In this document: piece after piece, positions 33,701-44,704 of the stretch
Position numbering within the stretch: the first letter of the stretch is position 1
Layout of the letters: each line of letters starts with the position of its first letter
NCBI RefSeq assembly: GCF_902167145.1
Contig: NC_050100.1
Span: 188,783,439 to 188,847,438, forward strand
Direction: 5' to 3'
DNA from: Zea mays
Taxonomy: Eukaryota > Streptophyta > Magnoliopsida > Poales > Poaceae
Length of the DNA: 64,000 bases
Made by a program: the position numbers and the translations under genes
Notes under the pieces: generated by a model
What the model was told of the DNA's origin: nothing
Seen by the model: only the letters and a program-made list of their open reading frames with translations
Database searches by the model: none

Positions 33701-35627
33701 AACTAACTAGGAAAGCTAGTGGAAGACTACCTTACCCGAAAGGGGCAAGGGCAGTAGTGGATTGAATGCAAGGAGGTTCTCGATTTGATTTTGCTGCGAT
33801 GGCGGTCAGATGGGGGATTCTTGCAAGTGCTCTTCCCATAAACTGTAGCGGGTTTTCGGAAGCTAGTGGAACTTTGTAATGGCCTCGTAGTGGATCCCTC
33901 TAGCCATTCACCTCGGTAGTGTCTAAGGGTCTAGCTAACCCTCGCGACATGGGATACACGACTTGTGGGTACAGGGTACAACCTCTTCAGAGTGAAACTG
34001 GTATACTAGCCGTGCTCGCGGTCATGAGCAGCTCAGGACTCTCTGATGATTAATTTATGGAACTTAAACTCAATTTGTCATATGCATTTGCATGGGTTTA
34101 TTATTAACTTTGTTCTATTATTATTTATTATGGTTTGGTATTTACTTACACTTAGTAAGTGCTAATAAAACTTTGACCAACTTATAAAAGCAATGCTCAG
34201 CTTTAACCCCTATTGTTGATCAGCCTTACACTTCACATAAATTCCCACCTTTGGTGAGTTCATGCCACATTATTCCCCACAACTTGTTGACCTATGATCA
34301 TGTGTGAGCTCACCCTTGCTATCTCACACCCCCACAGGAGAAGAACAGGTGGTTCAAGAGGAGCCACAAGGCGATGAGTTTTGATCTGATCTAGGTGGCG
34401 TTTCCCCAGGTGACTCTTGCGCCAAGGATGATCCTTAGTTCATTTTGTATTTATCTTTTATTTTGTAAGACTTTCGCTATGTAATAAATACTCTGATGTT
34501 ATTGTGACATTTATCTCTATACACTCTGTATTATATGTGTTGTCTTCTTTGGCGCATGTATGAGACGCACCCGGCTTTGTCCCTTAAAGCCCGGGTGTGA
34601 TAGTCTGGCGCACCGGACTGTCCAGTGTGCCACCGGACAGTGTTCGTTGCACCAGGGTGGATCAGCTCAAACTCCTCAGCTTCGGGTTTCTGGAAAATGC
34701 CCTATGCTATAATTCACCGGACTGACCGGTGTAGCACCGGACTGTCCGGTGTGCCAAGCGGAGCAACGGTCGCCAGTGCAACGGTCGAGTTCAACAGTCG
34801 GTTGACAACGCTACAGTGTGCGGACTGCATGCGCAGAGTTAGAGCAGGCGCAGATGGTGCACCGGACAGTGAACAGTGACTGTCCGGTGCACCACCGGAC
34901 TGTCCGGTGGCCTCACATGTCAGAGCTCCAACGGTTGAACCCTAACGGTTGTGTGACGTGGCTGGCGCACCGGACAGTGTCCGGTGGCGCACCGGACTGT
35001 CCAGTGCGCCCATCGACAACAGCCTTCCCTAACGGCGACTTTGGTGGTTGGGGCTATAAATACCCCCCAACTACCACACTTCAAGGCATCCAAGTTTCAG
35101 CCAACACATTCAATACAAGAGCTAGTGCATTCAATACAAGACACAATTAGAGTGAATCAAAATCTCTCCAAGTACCAATTCCACTCAAAAGCAATAGTGA
35201 CTAGAAGAGAGAGTTTTGCCGTGTTCATTTGAGCTCTTGTGCTTGGATCGCTTTTCTTCTTCCTCCTTTCTTGTTCTCAACTCAATTGTAATCAAAGCAA
35301 GAGACACCAAGTTGTGGTGGTCCTTGTAGTGGACTAAGTGTCCCATTTGATTGAAGAGAAAAGCTCACTCGGTCTAGGTGACCGTTTGAGAGAGGGAAAG
35401 GGTTGAAAGAGACCCGGTCTTTGTGACCACCTCAACGGGGAGTAGGTTTGCAAGAACCAAACCTCGGTAAAACAAATCATCGTGTCACTCTCGCTATTTG
35501 CTTGTGATTTGTTTTTCGCCCTCTCTTTCGGACTCGGTTATATTTCTAACGCTAACCCCAGCTTGTAGTTGTGCTTAAAGTTTATAAATTTCAGATTTGC
35601 CTATTCACCCCCTCTAGGCGACTTTCA
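30791..35627 (+). repeat. 3' LTR of the Opie/Ji-type element, interrupted
   Basis: It matches 22840-24037. A solo LTR (30986-34602 plus a 5-bp duplication) sits 195 bp into it; without that the LTR is 1215 bp. TATAAATA is at 35055-35062. Small differences from the 5' LTR (including extra palindrome copies near 34970-35000) show divergence since insertion. Confidence 0.93.
30986..34602 (+). mobile_element. Solo LTR of gypsy family S (copy 3), 3617 bp
   Basis: TGTAATACC...GGGTGTGATA with a perfect 5-bp duplication GTCTG (30981-30985 and 34603-34607). The last bases TGATA instead of TGACA look like a C-to-T change. TATAAAT is at 31487-31493. No internal region or coding sequence is present. From about 32700 it aligns with copies 2 and 4. 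ORFs inside (for example 31977-32318 minus) are not supported. Confidence 0.92.
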
Positions 35628-35632
35628 ATTTC

Positions 35633-35676
35633 TCCACACACACATATGCCCATAACCTCGTAACTGACGTAGCTGA
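35633..35676. other. Short remnant of pre-insertion DNA
   Basis: These 44 bases lie between the copia element and Tat element X. The copia target duplication shows that the bases left of 22840 were once joined here. Confidence 0.6.
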
Positions 35677-36341
35677 TGTTGGTCACTCGTTCTCGATCGC
35701 TATACACAACCAAAAACAAGGCAACACAATATTAAAAAGATGGGCAACCCTCGTTACAAAGGAATCATCCCCTCAAGATGATTCCTTCGGAGACGAAGGT
35801 TAATTGTTGAGTGAATAAATCATGGTTTACTAATGCGAATAAATAAATAAACAAGGAGTATAAAAGGATTTAAACATGAGAGCTCAATTAAAATATATCA
35901 ATAACATGTTCTCCTTTTTGTAAATTAACTTTACAATTGTACCTTTGGCTCTTCAAAGAGAATTACAATGAAGGAGTCGTTGAGAGAGAATTACACAATG
36001 ATTGGCCAGCCCGCCAAAAGGTACTTTATGCAGGGCACTGTTCATCTATTTATAGTGAATCGTACAACTTCATACAAAATTACACTTATTCCCTTAAGAA
36101 TTACATATAAGGTTTACAAATGGTACAGGGACAACATTTTCTTTTGCCTTCGGCGTTCGAGATGACACCTTCTCCTTGCACCACCTTTTCCGTTGTTATG
36201 ACGAAGCTACCTTCGTTATTCTTCCATTGTTCTGTATCGAAGCTATTTTGGCTCTGAAGCTCTTGTAATGCTTGAAAACATGTTGATAAAAAATGGTTAG
36301 CCATGTTTTTGAGGACATTCGGAAGATTAAGGCCCCAAACA
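35677..36341 (-). repeat. 3' LTR of Tat element X
   Basis: TGTTGGTC...GGCCCCAAACA, 665 bp. It aligns with the other Tat LTRs only in blocks (for example 'aaaacaaggcaacac' and 'ctgttcatctatttata'). A minus-strand TATAAATA lies within the second block (about 36045-36056). Confidence 0.85.
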
Positions 36342-36495
36342 GTAGCCTCTCATAGTACTAGTTTGTCTCTTTGTAACAAACTCAGACTGCAAAACGAACT
36401 AAGTCCTTGAGTCGAACGTCCGAAAAAATACCTTCCCTTTGCTAGAATAGTGAAATGTTCTGAGATGTGGGGACCACTTCGCAGTGGTGCTTTGC

Positions 36496-36519
36496 ATATA
36501 TATATATATATATATATAT
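36496..36519. repeat. (TA)n microsatellite at the TATA position of the antisense gene
   Basis: About 12 TA units lie roughly 120 bp before the start codon of the antisense gene, where the other two copies carry TATAAATA. It may be an expanded former TATA box. Confidence 0.8.
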
Positions 36520-36639
36520 GAGGGTTGTGATAAAATATTTTTCGTGCTATGAACTTTTTGCTGGCTTGTTTTTAGTTTACTGCCACTGTAAGCGCAACTG
36601 TTTTCATGCTTTGCCTTTTTTCTTTAATCAAAGTTGAGA

Positions 36640-39600
36640 TGGTCGAAGATAAGAGAAGCGAAGACCCCACACTGGCTAGATTTTATGAAGATATGGAGAG
36701 GACCAACACGGAAAAGATAACCAGTGAAATTCTGGCTGGTTTATCCGAAGATTCTGAGGGCAGTGATGACTTTGATTTTGATAGTTGTGCAGAAGACGCC
36801 GAAGATCGGCCATGAAGGCCAAGCCATGTTGTCTTCGAAAATCCACTGTTAAGAAAAGGGAAGATTGAGGCAATGAAGGGCAAATATTTCCATGATATAT
36901 TTGTAATGAGAGCTGGAGGAGAGAGCATTGTTCCTCTTCCTGAGGTAGACGAAGTGATGGTATTCCAAATTTTCATGAAGGATGGGCTTCGCTTTCCCTT
37001 GCATAAATTGCTAGTCAAAGTGCTGAAAAGATTCAAAATATACCTTCATCAGCTTCTTCTTGAAGCTTTGATTAAAGTTGGAGTTTTAAGCCCCTAGCTG
37101 CCGAGTGGGAAATGTCGAAGGATGCTAGGGCTAATACAAGTTAGAATGCTGGAAAGAGCAGTTTGGTTCATTTGAAGTATTCTTATCGATACAGAAATCA
37201 ATTTGGCGATCCTGACGATGACTGGCTTGATGCCATCGAAGCAACAAGTGATGAACTGTTAGGAGCGTATACCAAAGCTAAAGATGAAGCTATGAATTCT
37301 GCCTTTAGTGCCCGAGGAAAGAGGAGATTAAACAGGGTTTTTGACGCTATTGGATTTATTTACCCTGATTACTGCTTCCCTGCTCAGAAGAGGGGGTTAA
37401 AAAGGAAAAGTGCATTAAAAGCTTATTCCACTGCACCGAAGCAGAAGAAAGTAAAGGTTCTGACTCATCGACGAAAAACATATTATTCGGAGAGAGCAGC
37501 AGAGTTACCTGCCTTGCTGGTTACCGCGAGCGCGAGTGATTTACCCTCGAAGGTAACGATTTTTTAGCTTTCACTTTAAACTGCCCTACCAACACTCTTT
37601 TTGAATCCTTTGAATTTTTGAACAGGGGCAGGAGAAAATCAAGAAAGCCTCTGCTGATTTTTTTGTTATGGAGCTGAAGATGCTTGATCTGTCGAAGATA
37701 CCGGATCTGCCGAAGGTGCCAGATCTGCCAAAGTTACAAGAACAAACAAGGACAACACCTGTCCTGGCGGGAACTTTTAAAAAGGGGAAAAGAATGCCAA
37801 ATGTGCTAGATGTTGTTTTGAGGCCTTCGAAGGCAATAACCTCTGCCCCACCGAAGGTTTCTAAGGGCAAGACTGATGAATTGAAAAAGGCTATTGATGA
37901 AACTACTGCTACTGATTTTGCTAAGGCTGAATATTCGGAAGTCAGACCAATAGAACAAGAACGTGAAATCTTACCAGAAAATAGCATTGCCAATACACAA
38001 AGTGGCGTCTCTTGCCGATCCCGGATACATTGTTTTCCATGCTTCAGGGAAACAATTGACGAAAGAACAAATTGTCAAAGTGCAATATTATGCAAAAGAC
38101 TTGAAGTACCCTTGGGGCTCTCTTGTTTATGGAGGAAATGACAAAGATGGTTACCTATACTGCCTACCAGACAACAGAGAGATAGACGTTTGCCGAGAAA
38201 TGATGGATAAGATGGGTTATCCGAAGCTTGAACTTGGTTTATCTGCAATACCGAAGGATCAACTCGCAGATTGACTGGCTTACAAAAGCTTGAAGGTTTG
38301 CATATTTTTATTTTTATTATTTTCATTTTTTCTTTTAGACTTATAAATTTTGTAGAATGGTTTAATGTAGTACTTATTATTATTTTTTATTTTTATGGTT
38401 ATTGTTATTAGGGTCTTATTCTTAGCAAGGTTTTAAAAGCATAGAAAGATGCCGAAGATGAAAGCACTCGGATAGCCTTTGGTAATCTATGGTCCGAGGT
38501 CATTAACCTTCAAAACCAAGTTGTCGAGAAATACAAAATTCTTCTTTCTTTAATTGAAAAGTTGAAGGGAAGCTAGACTAATTTGGCTGCATTCTCTAAA
38601 GTAGACCAAAAATTTTCAAAACTTGAAAGAGAGAAACAAGCTAACGCAAAACGTATAGTGGACATGGAATATGCCTTATCTACTCAAGTGGAGCTCCACA
38701 AGTCTGAAGTGTTAAGACTGAAAAAGAAGTTTGACGAAGTTAACGAAAATTTTGAAGTTGAAAAAGAGAAACGTGAAATGTCCGAGACTAAGCGAAACAG
38801 GGTTCAAAAGAATATTGAAGAGCTTTGTCAAGCAAAGGAAGAATGTTTTTCTGTTGCTATGCAATGTTCTAACAAGCTAAAGAGTACTTTTGCTAAAGTT
38901 GGCGCATTCTCAATTGAACAAAATTTTATCCGCGGTGATCCCGAAGGTGTAATTAAATGGATTGAAGGTGAAGTTGAAGCTTTTGATGAAGTCCTTACTT
39001 GCAGAGGGGATTTCTGTGCCTGTGTGGGTGCCCGAGGGGCCGTGTCATTGTTTGAAAAAGCTGGCTGTGAACACGCAAAGGCTGTAATTCAGCTAGAATT
39101 TTTAGTTTCAGCAAATGATATTAAGGAACCATCAGCTGAAGCTACTGCCCTTGGTGGGAAATTTTACTTTGAAGTCTGGATGAACGGTGGAAGTGTCGAT
39201 GTTTAATGTCCGGCCGCACAACTAGGGTACCCTCGTTGTGCTTTTGGGTAGGATGGTGTCGTGGATTGTAACTCAATGGTTCATGCCGGGGGCACGAGAA
39301 AGAGAGAGTCGAGCGAGTTTTAGCAGGTTCGGGCCGCTTGAGGAGCGTAATACCCTACTCCCTGGGATGACTTTGTATGTGGGAGGTATTTACAAGTGGT
39401 GTCTATTAAGTGGTGAGCTGCTAATGCCATGAAAGTGATGGGGATCCCCCTTGGCCTTATATACACGATCGTAGGGCGCTTCCCGCGTACACACTAGTAA
39501 CACTCTTCCAGCTTATCTCCTAGCTAATAGCGAATAGACTTTGCTATCCCGAGGAAAACCTGGCGCCTCCGCTCCGAGCTATCTCCGACGTTTGAGGATG

Positions 39601-40133
39601 TCGGGCGCTAGAAAAGCGAACAACTTCGATGGGATCATGCCCAAGCCACGAGTAATCCGGGCGTGGGCCCATCGCCTTCCTAGGTCGGCCCATTTTTGTC
39701 GTTCTCTTTGCCCGGCCCATGACGTGGCGTCCCTGCAGGGCAACTAGCATGTGGCCCCAAGCAGAGTTTTCGCCCTCAAGTGGACCCGGGGAGATAGCCA
39801 GCGAAGCTATCAGGCAAAATGAAGAGGAGACCCATCGAGCTTCAGAAGAAGCCAAGAGAGTCGAAGAAGCTGGGAAGTGAGAAAGGCATGTATGTATATG
39901 TTTCTGCTAAGCTCTGGGTTCATAATTGTTTTAACTTCGTATTTGCTTCATATTTGACAAGACTTCATCTTTATGTAGCAGAACTCTCTCCCCCGGAACC
40001 ATATGATCCTGATGTTGATCCAACACTGAGGGGAATTCTTGATGAATTCAATGTGGTCAATGCAGCAATAGACAAAGCTGTTAATACTTTGTTAAACGAA
40101 GTTGCTGAAAAAGTTTTGAAAGAAGAAGATTGA
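36640..40133 (+). pseudogene. Antisense gene of Tat element X ('putative gypsy type transposon' protein)
   Basis: It is colinear with 1715-4883: acidic N-terminus (MVEDKRSED), core start, linker, second conserved block (about 38010-38290, YCLPDNRE), a GT...AG intron (about 38296-38411), coiled-coil exon 2, and a final exon (about 39979-40133). Damage is heavy: TGA at about 36813; a deletion removing the central conserved core (after LIKVGVLSP at about 37096; reading resumes at AEWEMSKD); further stops and frame changes near 37143, 37565-37700, 38000 and 38272; and an inserted LTR at 39192-39779. The C-terminal motif (LLNEVAEKVLKEED) is still recognisable. It is not functional. Confidence 0.75.
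39192..39779 (-). mobile_element. Short solo LTR-like insertion in the antisense gene of X
   Basis: About 588 bp between direct repeats GTGGA (39187-39191 and 39780-39784); removing it rejoins the antisense gene sequence (NGG...GEIASEAI) in agreement with the homologous copy near 4550. LTR-like ends TGTCGATG...CCCTCA are at 39194-39778, leaving two extra bases on one side and one on the other. A minus-strand TATATAAGG (complement of about 39457-39465) suggests a minus orientation. The family is not recognised. Confidence 0.65.
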
Positions 40134-40609
40134 ATTATTGTAAAAAAACTTAGAATTTCATTTCGCATGTGGAAATTATGTAAATACATTCTAAGGCATG
40201 TTGCTTTATGTAAAAACAATTGTATGTTGTGTTCAGTTGCATTGTGTGCTATATTTCTTTATGCATCATAAAATAATAGTACGTACCGTTTTTTAGCCGA
40301 AGGCGAAAAAAACACCTTCCCTTCTTTCCACGCTTCGTAAAGAAAATGCCCTTCTTTTCCGAAGGTCTCGAAATGTTGTAAAATGTCTGTTACCAAAGCC
40401 AAGGCATTGTATCTTTCTTCATGCTGTTGATGACAATAATTGTAGCATATTTTCCTTTTATTTCTCCCCCTACTTTTAATCCATAATTTTTCAAAAAAAT
40501 CCCAAATTGAACTTCATGGATGATGGTATGATGCCAAATGATACAATGATATGATGCAAAAAATGCTTGGGTAAAAATGATGATGTAAAACATATTATAA
40601 TAAGACTCT
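40134..40609. other. A/T-rich spacer of element X
   Basis: Equivalent to 4884-5429. No gene is seen. Confidence 0.4.
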
Positions 40610-40890
40610 ACATCTCCTTAGGAATGACTTTAAAGTCTCTTCATCTTTACTAGGTGGTATTTTAACTCTGCATCCCCTTAGGAGCGACTTTGGAGCTTCT
40701 TCACCTTTACTAGGTAGCATTCTAGCTCTGCATCCTCTTAGGAATGACTTTGGAGCTTCTTCACCTTATTAGGTGGCATTCTAGCTCTGCATCTCCTTAG
40801 GAACAATTTTGGAGCTTCTTCACCTTTACTAGGTGGTATTCTAGCTCTAGCTCCCCTTAGGAACGACTATGGAGCTTCTTCGGCTTTGTT
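40610..40890. repeat. Tandem repeat, about 60-bp period, in element X
   Basis: Five imperfect copies of 'ctctgcatcyccttaggaacgacttt..agcttcttcacctttactaggtgg' are visible. They share the CCTTAGGAAYGACTTT core and the position with the array at 5430-5790 in the first Tat element. Confidence 0.85.
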
Positions 40891-41039
40891 GTTACACTCG
40901 ATGGTGTAACCACAGGTTTATTACATAGTGTCGAAGGTTGTACCTTCTCAAATTGTTTTTAAGGCAAGAATGTAAAGCGAAAAAACAAAAATTACAATAG
41001 ATGTGTAGCAAGTTCTTGATCCAGCCCCTCTATTGATTC

Positions 41040-42250
41040 AGTAAATATGCATGGACTCTGTAACAGTACTGTTAACTATTCGAGCTTCGAACTCCTCTCT
41101 TGTATCACACTGCTATTGAACTTGGCACTGCCCTGAGGCTGTTGATTATGGGATGAAGTTGGAACCAATGATGGTGGTTCCAGTAAGACCCACCCAGCTG
41201 GAGAGTGACTTGCCGAAACAACAAAAGTTGTAGGTTGTGAGAATGGTTGTTGGTTTCCCACATACTACGGGATGTATGGAGAGTAGCACGAAGCAGTGTG
41301 GAGAACTTGCTTCGGCTGGCTCTGGCGTGCTTCGGCCTTAGCTATTTCGTAACTTGGCAGGTTCTTATTGTATGTCCCTTGTCCTCTCCGCAGAATAAGC
41401 AGAGCAATCTTCTTGGTTGAGAGTTGTATCTCCCTCCGAAGCTTCATCCTCCTCTGCCTCTTGGGGCTAGCGATCTGAAGGAGTTCTGTTGTGTCCCTAT
41501 TGTCTGGGAGCTGTGCTGCTGCCCTTGATTATGATGGTTTCTATCTTTGCTTTGATTGGGATTGTGAATTGTTCTGACATGTCTTGGATGAAGCCTGCCC
41601 CTGAAGCCCCTGGTCATCTAAGAGTATCTATAGGCTTCCTCCCTTCTTTGTCAAAAATCATTATCAGCTCTGATGTACTCATCCATTTTTTGGAGAAGCT
41701 TTTCTAGGGTTTGAGGAGGTTTCCTGGAAAAATATTGTGTCATTGTACCTGGGCAAAGTCCCTTGATCATTGCCTCAATGACGATTTCATTTGGCACCAT
41801 TGGTGCCTGGGCTCTAAGGCACAAGAACCTTCGAACATATGCCTGCAGATATCCTTTATGATCTTGTGTGCACTGGAACAAAGCTTGAGCAGTCACTTCT
41901 TCGTCTGAAATCCTTGAAAGCTAGTGAATAAGATGTCCTTAAGATTCTGCCATGATGTAATTGTTCTTGGCCTGAGAGAGGAATACCAAGTTTGAGCAAC
42001 ACTCCTGACTGCCATGACGAATGATTTTGCCATGACAGTCGTATTGTCACCAGAGGATGATATGGTCGCTTCGTAGCTCATCAGAAATTGCTTCGAGTCT
42101 GAGTAGCCATCGTACATGGGTAGCTGTGGTGGCTTGTACGAAGGTGGCCATGGCACGGCCTATAGTGTTGTGGCTAGGGGAGAAGCATCATCAAAAGCAA
42201 TGTTATCATGGTGAAAATCATCATACCACATATCATCATGGGTAGGGCCC
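41040..42250 (-). pseudogene. gag: gag of Tat element X, 5' truncated
   Basis: The minus-strand gag is cut at 42250 by element Y. The gag domain is at about 42156-41650 in two frames (MYDGYSDSKQF, TWYSSLRP, then EYIRADNDF), with a frameshift near 41900. The remains of the zinc knuckle (CLFCGEDKG-like) are at about 41395-41370, where 'cagaataagcag' matches the first element. Several further stops are present. Confidence 0.75.
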
Positions 42251-42935
42251 TGTTGGTCACTTGTTCTCAAATGCTATGAATCAAGAACAAGGCAACACAA
42301 GTGTAAATGGTTAAAGACCTTTGTCCTTCAAAACATTGTCTCCCTTAGGATATAATGATCTTCGGACGAAGGTCATAAAGGGTGTACCTTCATCATTTGA
42401 ATCAGCAAGGATGTAAACAAAGACATATGAAACGTGAAGGGAATATAAATAATTATTTTAAATCATTAGACTATTCATATTCTTATTATATAAACATGAA
42501 CAAACATCAACAATATTTAAATTACATTTGTACCTTCGGCTCGACAGAAGGTGAAAAAGCAGGAGTGACGCGTGAGTGATTACAAGCCAGCGTGAACAAT
42601 ATGGTGTTACTGTTCATCTATTTATAGGCACAGGACGCAGCCCGAGCAAAATTACATTCATGTCCCTGACATTTACTGTTAGCCAAAAGACAAGCTGTCA
42701 AGGACTAAGCAGTCTTTTCCCTTTTTGGTCGGTTTCATCCTCCACCACCGTCATTGTGCTAAGCCAAAGCTTCTCCAGCTACAACTTCGGAGCTGGTTCA
42801 TCCTTCTTCCAGATCACGCTTTTCATACCATGCGCACCTTCATCTTAAAGCCGAAGCTTCCTATGACAGTATACTATACTGGAAAACATGTTAGTTGTGT
42901 TTTTGAGGACCTTCAGAAGATGAAGGCCCCCAACA
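42251..42935 (-). repeat. 3' LTR of Tat element Y
   Basis: TGTTGGTC...GCCCCCAACA, 685 bp. It contains the conserved 'gttcatctatttataggcacagg' (minus-strand TATAAATA). It is followed by 'gtagcccctcgcagtatt', the same sequence that follows the LTR at 1400. Confidence 0.9.
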
Positions 42936-43094
42936 GTAGCCCCTCGCAGTATTAATTTGTTCTTACGTCTAACAAATTCAGATTGCGACGTGAACGAAGG
43001 CCTTTAGCCGAAGGTCCGAAAAAACATTTTCCCTTCGCTAGAATAGCGAAAGTCAACAACAAATGGGGCCCGCCAAGTTGCAATGCGCTAGGCA

Positions 43095-43102
43095 TATAAA
43101 TA
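43095..43102 (+). promoter_or_regulatory. TATA box of the antisense gene of Y
   Basis: TATAAATA lies 127 bp before the ATG at 43229, the same position and sequence as at 1558-1565. Confidence 0.65.
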
Positions 43103-43228
43103 GGAACCTGCAGTGATAGCATTTGTTTTGCCTTTCAATTGCTTGTGCTATTGTTTCAAGCTTGAAAATTCTTGCTGTCAGATCTCGCTTGATTTGTGAG
43201 CTTCGTCATTTGCACAAGTGCTCGTTAG

Positions 43229-44704
43229 ATGTCTGAAGAGAAGAAGATTGTGGAGCCTGCTCTAGATGGGTTTTACGAAGCTGTGGAAAAAATAAACACA
43301 GAAAAGATTACGAATGAAATATTAGCTGGGTTGTCTGAGGATTCTGATGATAGCGATAACTTTGATATGGAAAGCGGGAATGAAGATGCCAAAGATCGGC
43401 CCTGGCGGCCAAGTCATACCATCTTTGGAAAGTCGTCCATCAAATAGAGTCAGATTGATGCCATGAAGAGAAGATATTTTCGTGACATGTCTATTGTGAG
43501 AGTTGGGGGGGGGGACAGCGCCGCTCCTGCACCCGAGGAAGATGAAGTTGTTGTTTATAGAAGCTTTATGAAGGCAGGTCTTCGGTTCCCATTGAACAAA
43601 TTTTTGGTTGAAGTATTGAAGACATTTGAGATCTTTCTTCATCAAATTACTCCCGAAGCTATAATCAGGATGGGTATTTTTGTTTGGGCCATAAGAATCA
43701 AAGGGCTAGAACCAAGCGCAAAGTGCTTCTGTAACATGCACGAACTATAGTACGAGACGAAGGCCACTGGCAAGGAGCAATATCACAACAATTTTGGTTG
43801 TTATGGCTTCGTTCCTCATTCTGATGTAAGTTACCCAGTTCCAACATTTCGAAAAAGGTGGCCCGGGGCTTGGATGTAGGAATGGTTTTATGTTAAGAAT
43901 AATCTGATTGAAAGGGAAGACATAAATGGGATTATCCAGTGCCCCATCTGTTCTCGCTTTGGCCTTAGAAGGCTGGCTACTGCGCTTGGGAATGATACCG
44001 AAGCATGCCAGAAGGCTTTCAACAATGTTTGTGCCTTCATTGGCACAAGAGACCTAGTTCAGGAGCACATAGCCTACAGGGTGTGGCCACTTGTGAATTA
44101 CTGCGAGATGCCGAAGGAGACTGCTGCCAGGTCCAGTCAAGGTGGTTTGGTTTACTTGAAATACACCTTCAGATATATAGACCAGTTTGATGAGCCAAAT
44201 GATGACTGGCTGACATGTGTTGAGGCAACTAGCGATGAGTCACTTGGAGCGTACACGAGAGCCAAAGATGATGCCATGACCTTAGCCTTCGGAGGGTGAG
44301 GCAAGAAAAGGTTGAACATAGTTTTTGACGTTATTGGCTTCATGTACCTGGACTACACTTACCCCTCATGGAAGCAGGGAAAGAAAAGGAAAACTGCCGC
44401 CTCGGCCATCTCTGTTGTGCCGAAGGGCAAAAAGATCAAGGTCTTGACACACTGGCCAAGATACATTGAAACGACCACAGTGCCGAAGCTTGGTGAAGGG
44501 ACATCTTCCACTACCGAGGCAGAACAACCTGCTCCTGCCGGTCGAAGCGCCGAAGAATCAGCTGTAGTGCCAAAGGTTGCTGCAACCGGATCGTCCGAAG
44601 CACCAAAACATACTGTCGAAGCTAAAGGAAAGGTAGCCAAGAAGCCAGACCGAGATGAAAAAGTAGGACCACCGGAGCCAGAATTGCTGAAGGTGGCAAA
44701 AACT
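43229..44704 (+). pseudogene. Antisense gene of Tat element Y, 5' part
   Basis: It starts MSEEKKIVEP with the acidic N-terminal region, then a TAG at about 43445-43447 (after KSSIK), the conserved core (YRSFMKAGLRFPLNKF; YHNNFGCYGF; HIAYRVWPL), stops near 43748 and 43877, frame changes near 44000, and a stop near 44298. The Lys-rich linker runs to 44704, where a solo LTR interrupts. The gene resumes at 61596. Confidence 0.78.

Larger units (their letters stand above)
22840..35627 (+). mobile_element. Opie/Ji-type copia retrotransposon (Maximus/SIRE lineage)
   Basis: LTRs TGAAAGGG...GACTTTCA with a perfect 5-bp duplication ATTTC (22835-22839 and 35628-35632). Order: 5' LTR, primer-binding site, gag, protease, integrase, reverse transcriptase, RNase H, a non-coding tail with repeated polypurine tracts, and a 3' LTR carrying a solo LTR. 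Without that insert it is about 9.2 kb. LTR sequence, the palindromic CACCGGACTGTCCGGTG motifs and the long coiled-coil gag are as in the maize Opie/Ji families. Gag and pol both carry frameshifts and stops, so the copy is inactive as an autonomous element. Confidence 0.92.
35677..42250 (-). mobile_element. Tat-lineage gypsy element X, 3' portion (interrupted by Y)
   Basis: It has the same plan as the element at 710-8230: 3' LTR 35677-36341, antisense gene (plus strand) 36640-40133, tandem repeats 40610-40890, gag (minus) down from 42250. The sequence is much more diverged and decayed. At 42250 it stops abruptly in the 5' half of gag, at the LTR of element Y; the rest of gag, the primer-binding site and the 5' LTR should lie beyond Y, outside the window. 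No pol is seen in the part present. Confidence 0.75.

Noticed and set aside
36640..40133. A host gene for a coiled-coil protein
   Set aside because: It is colinear with the antisense genes of two other Tat elements and bounded by a Tat LTR, so it is element-borne.
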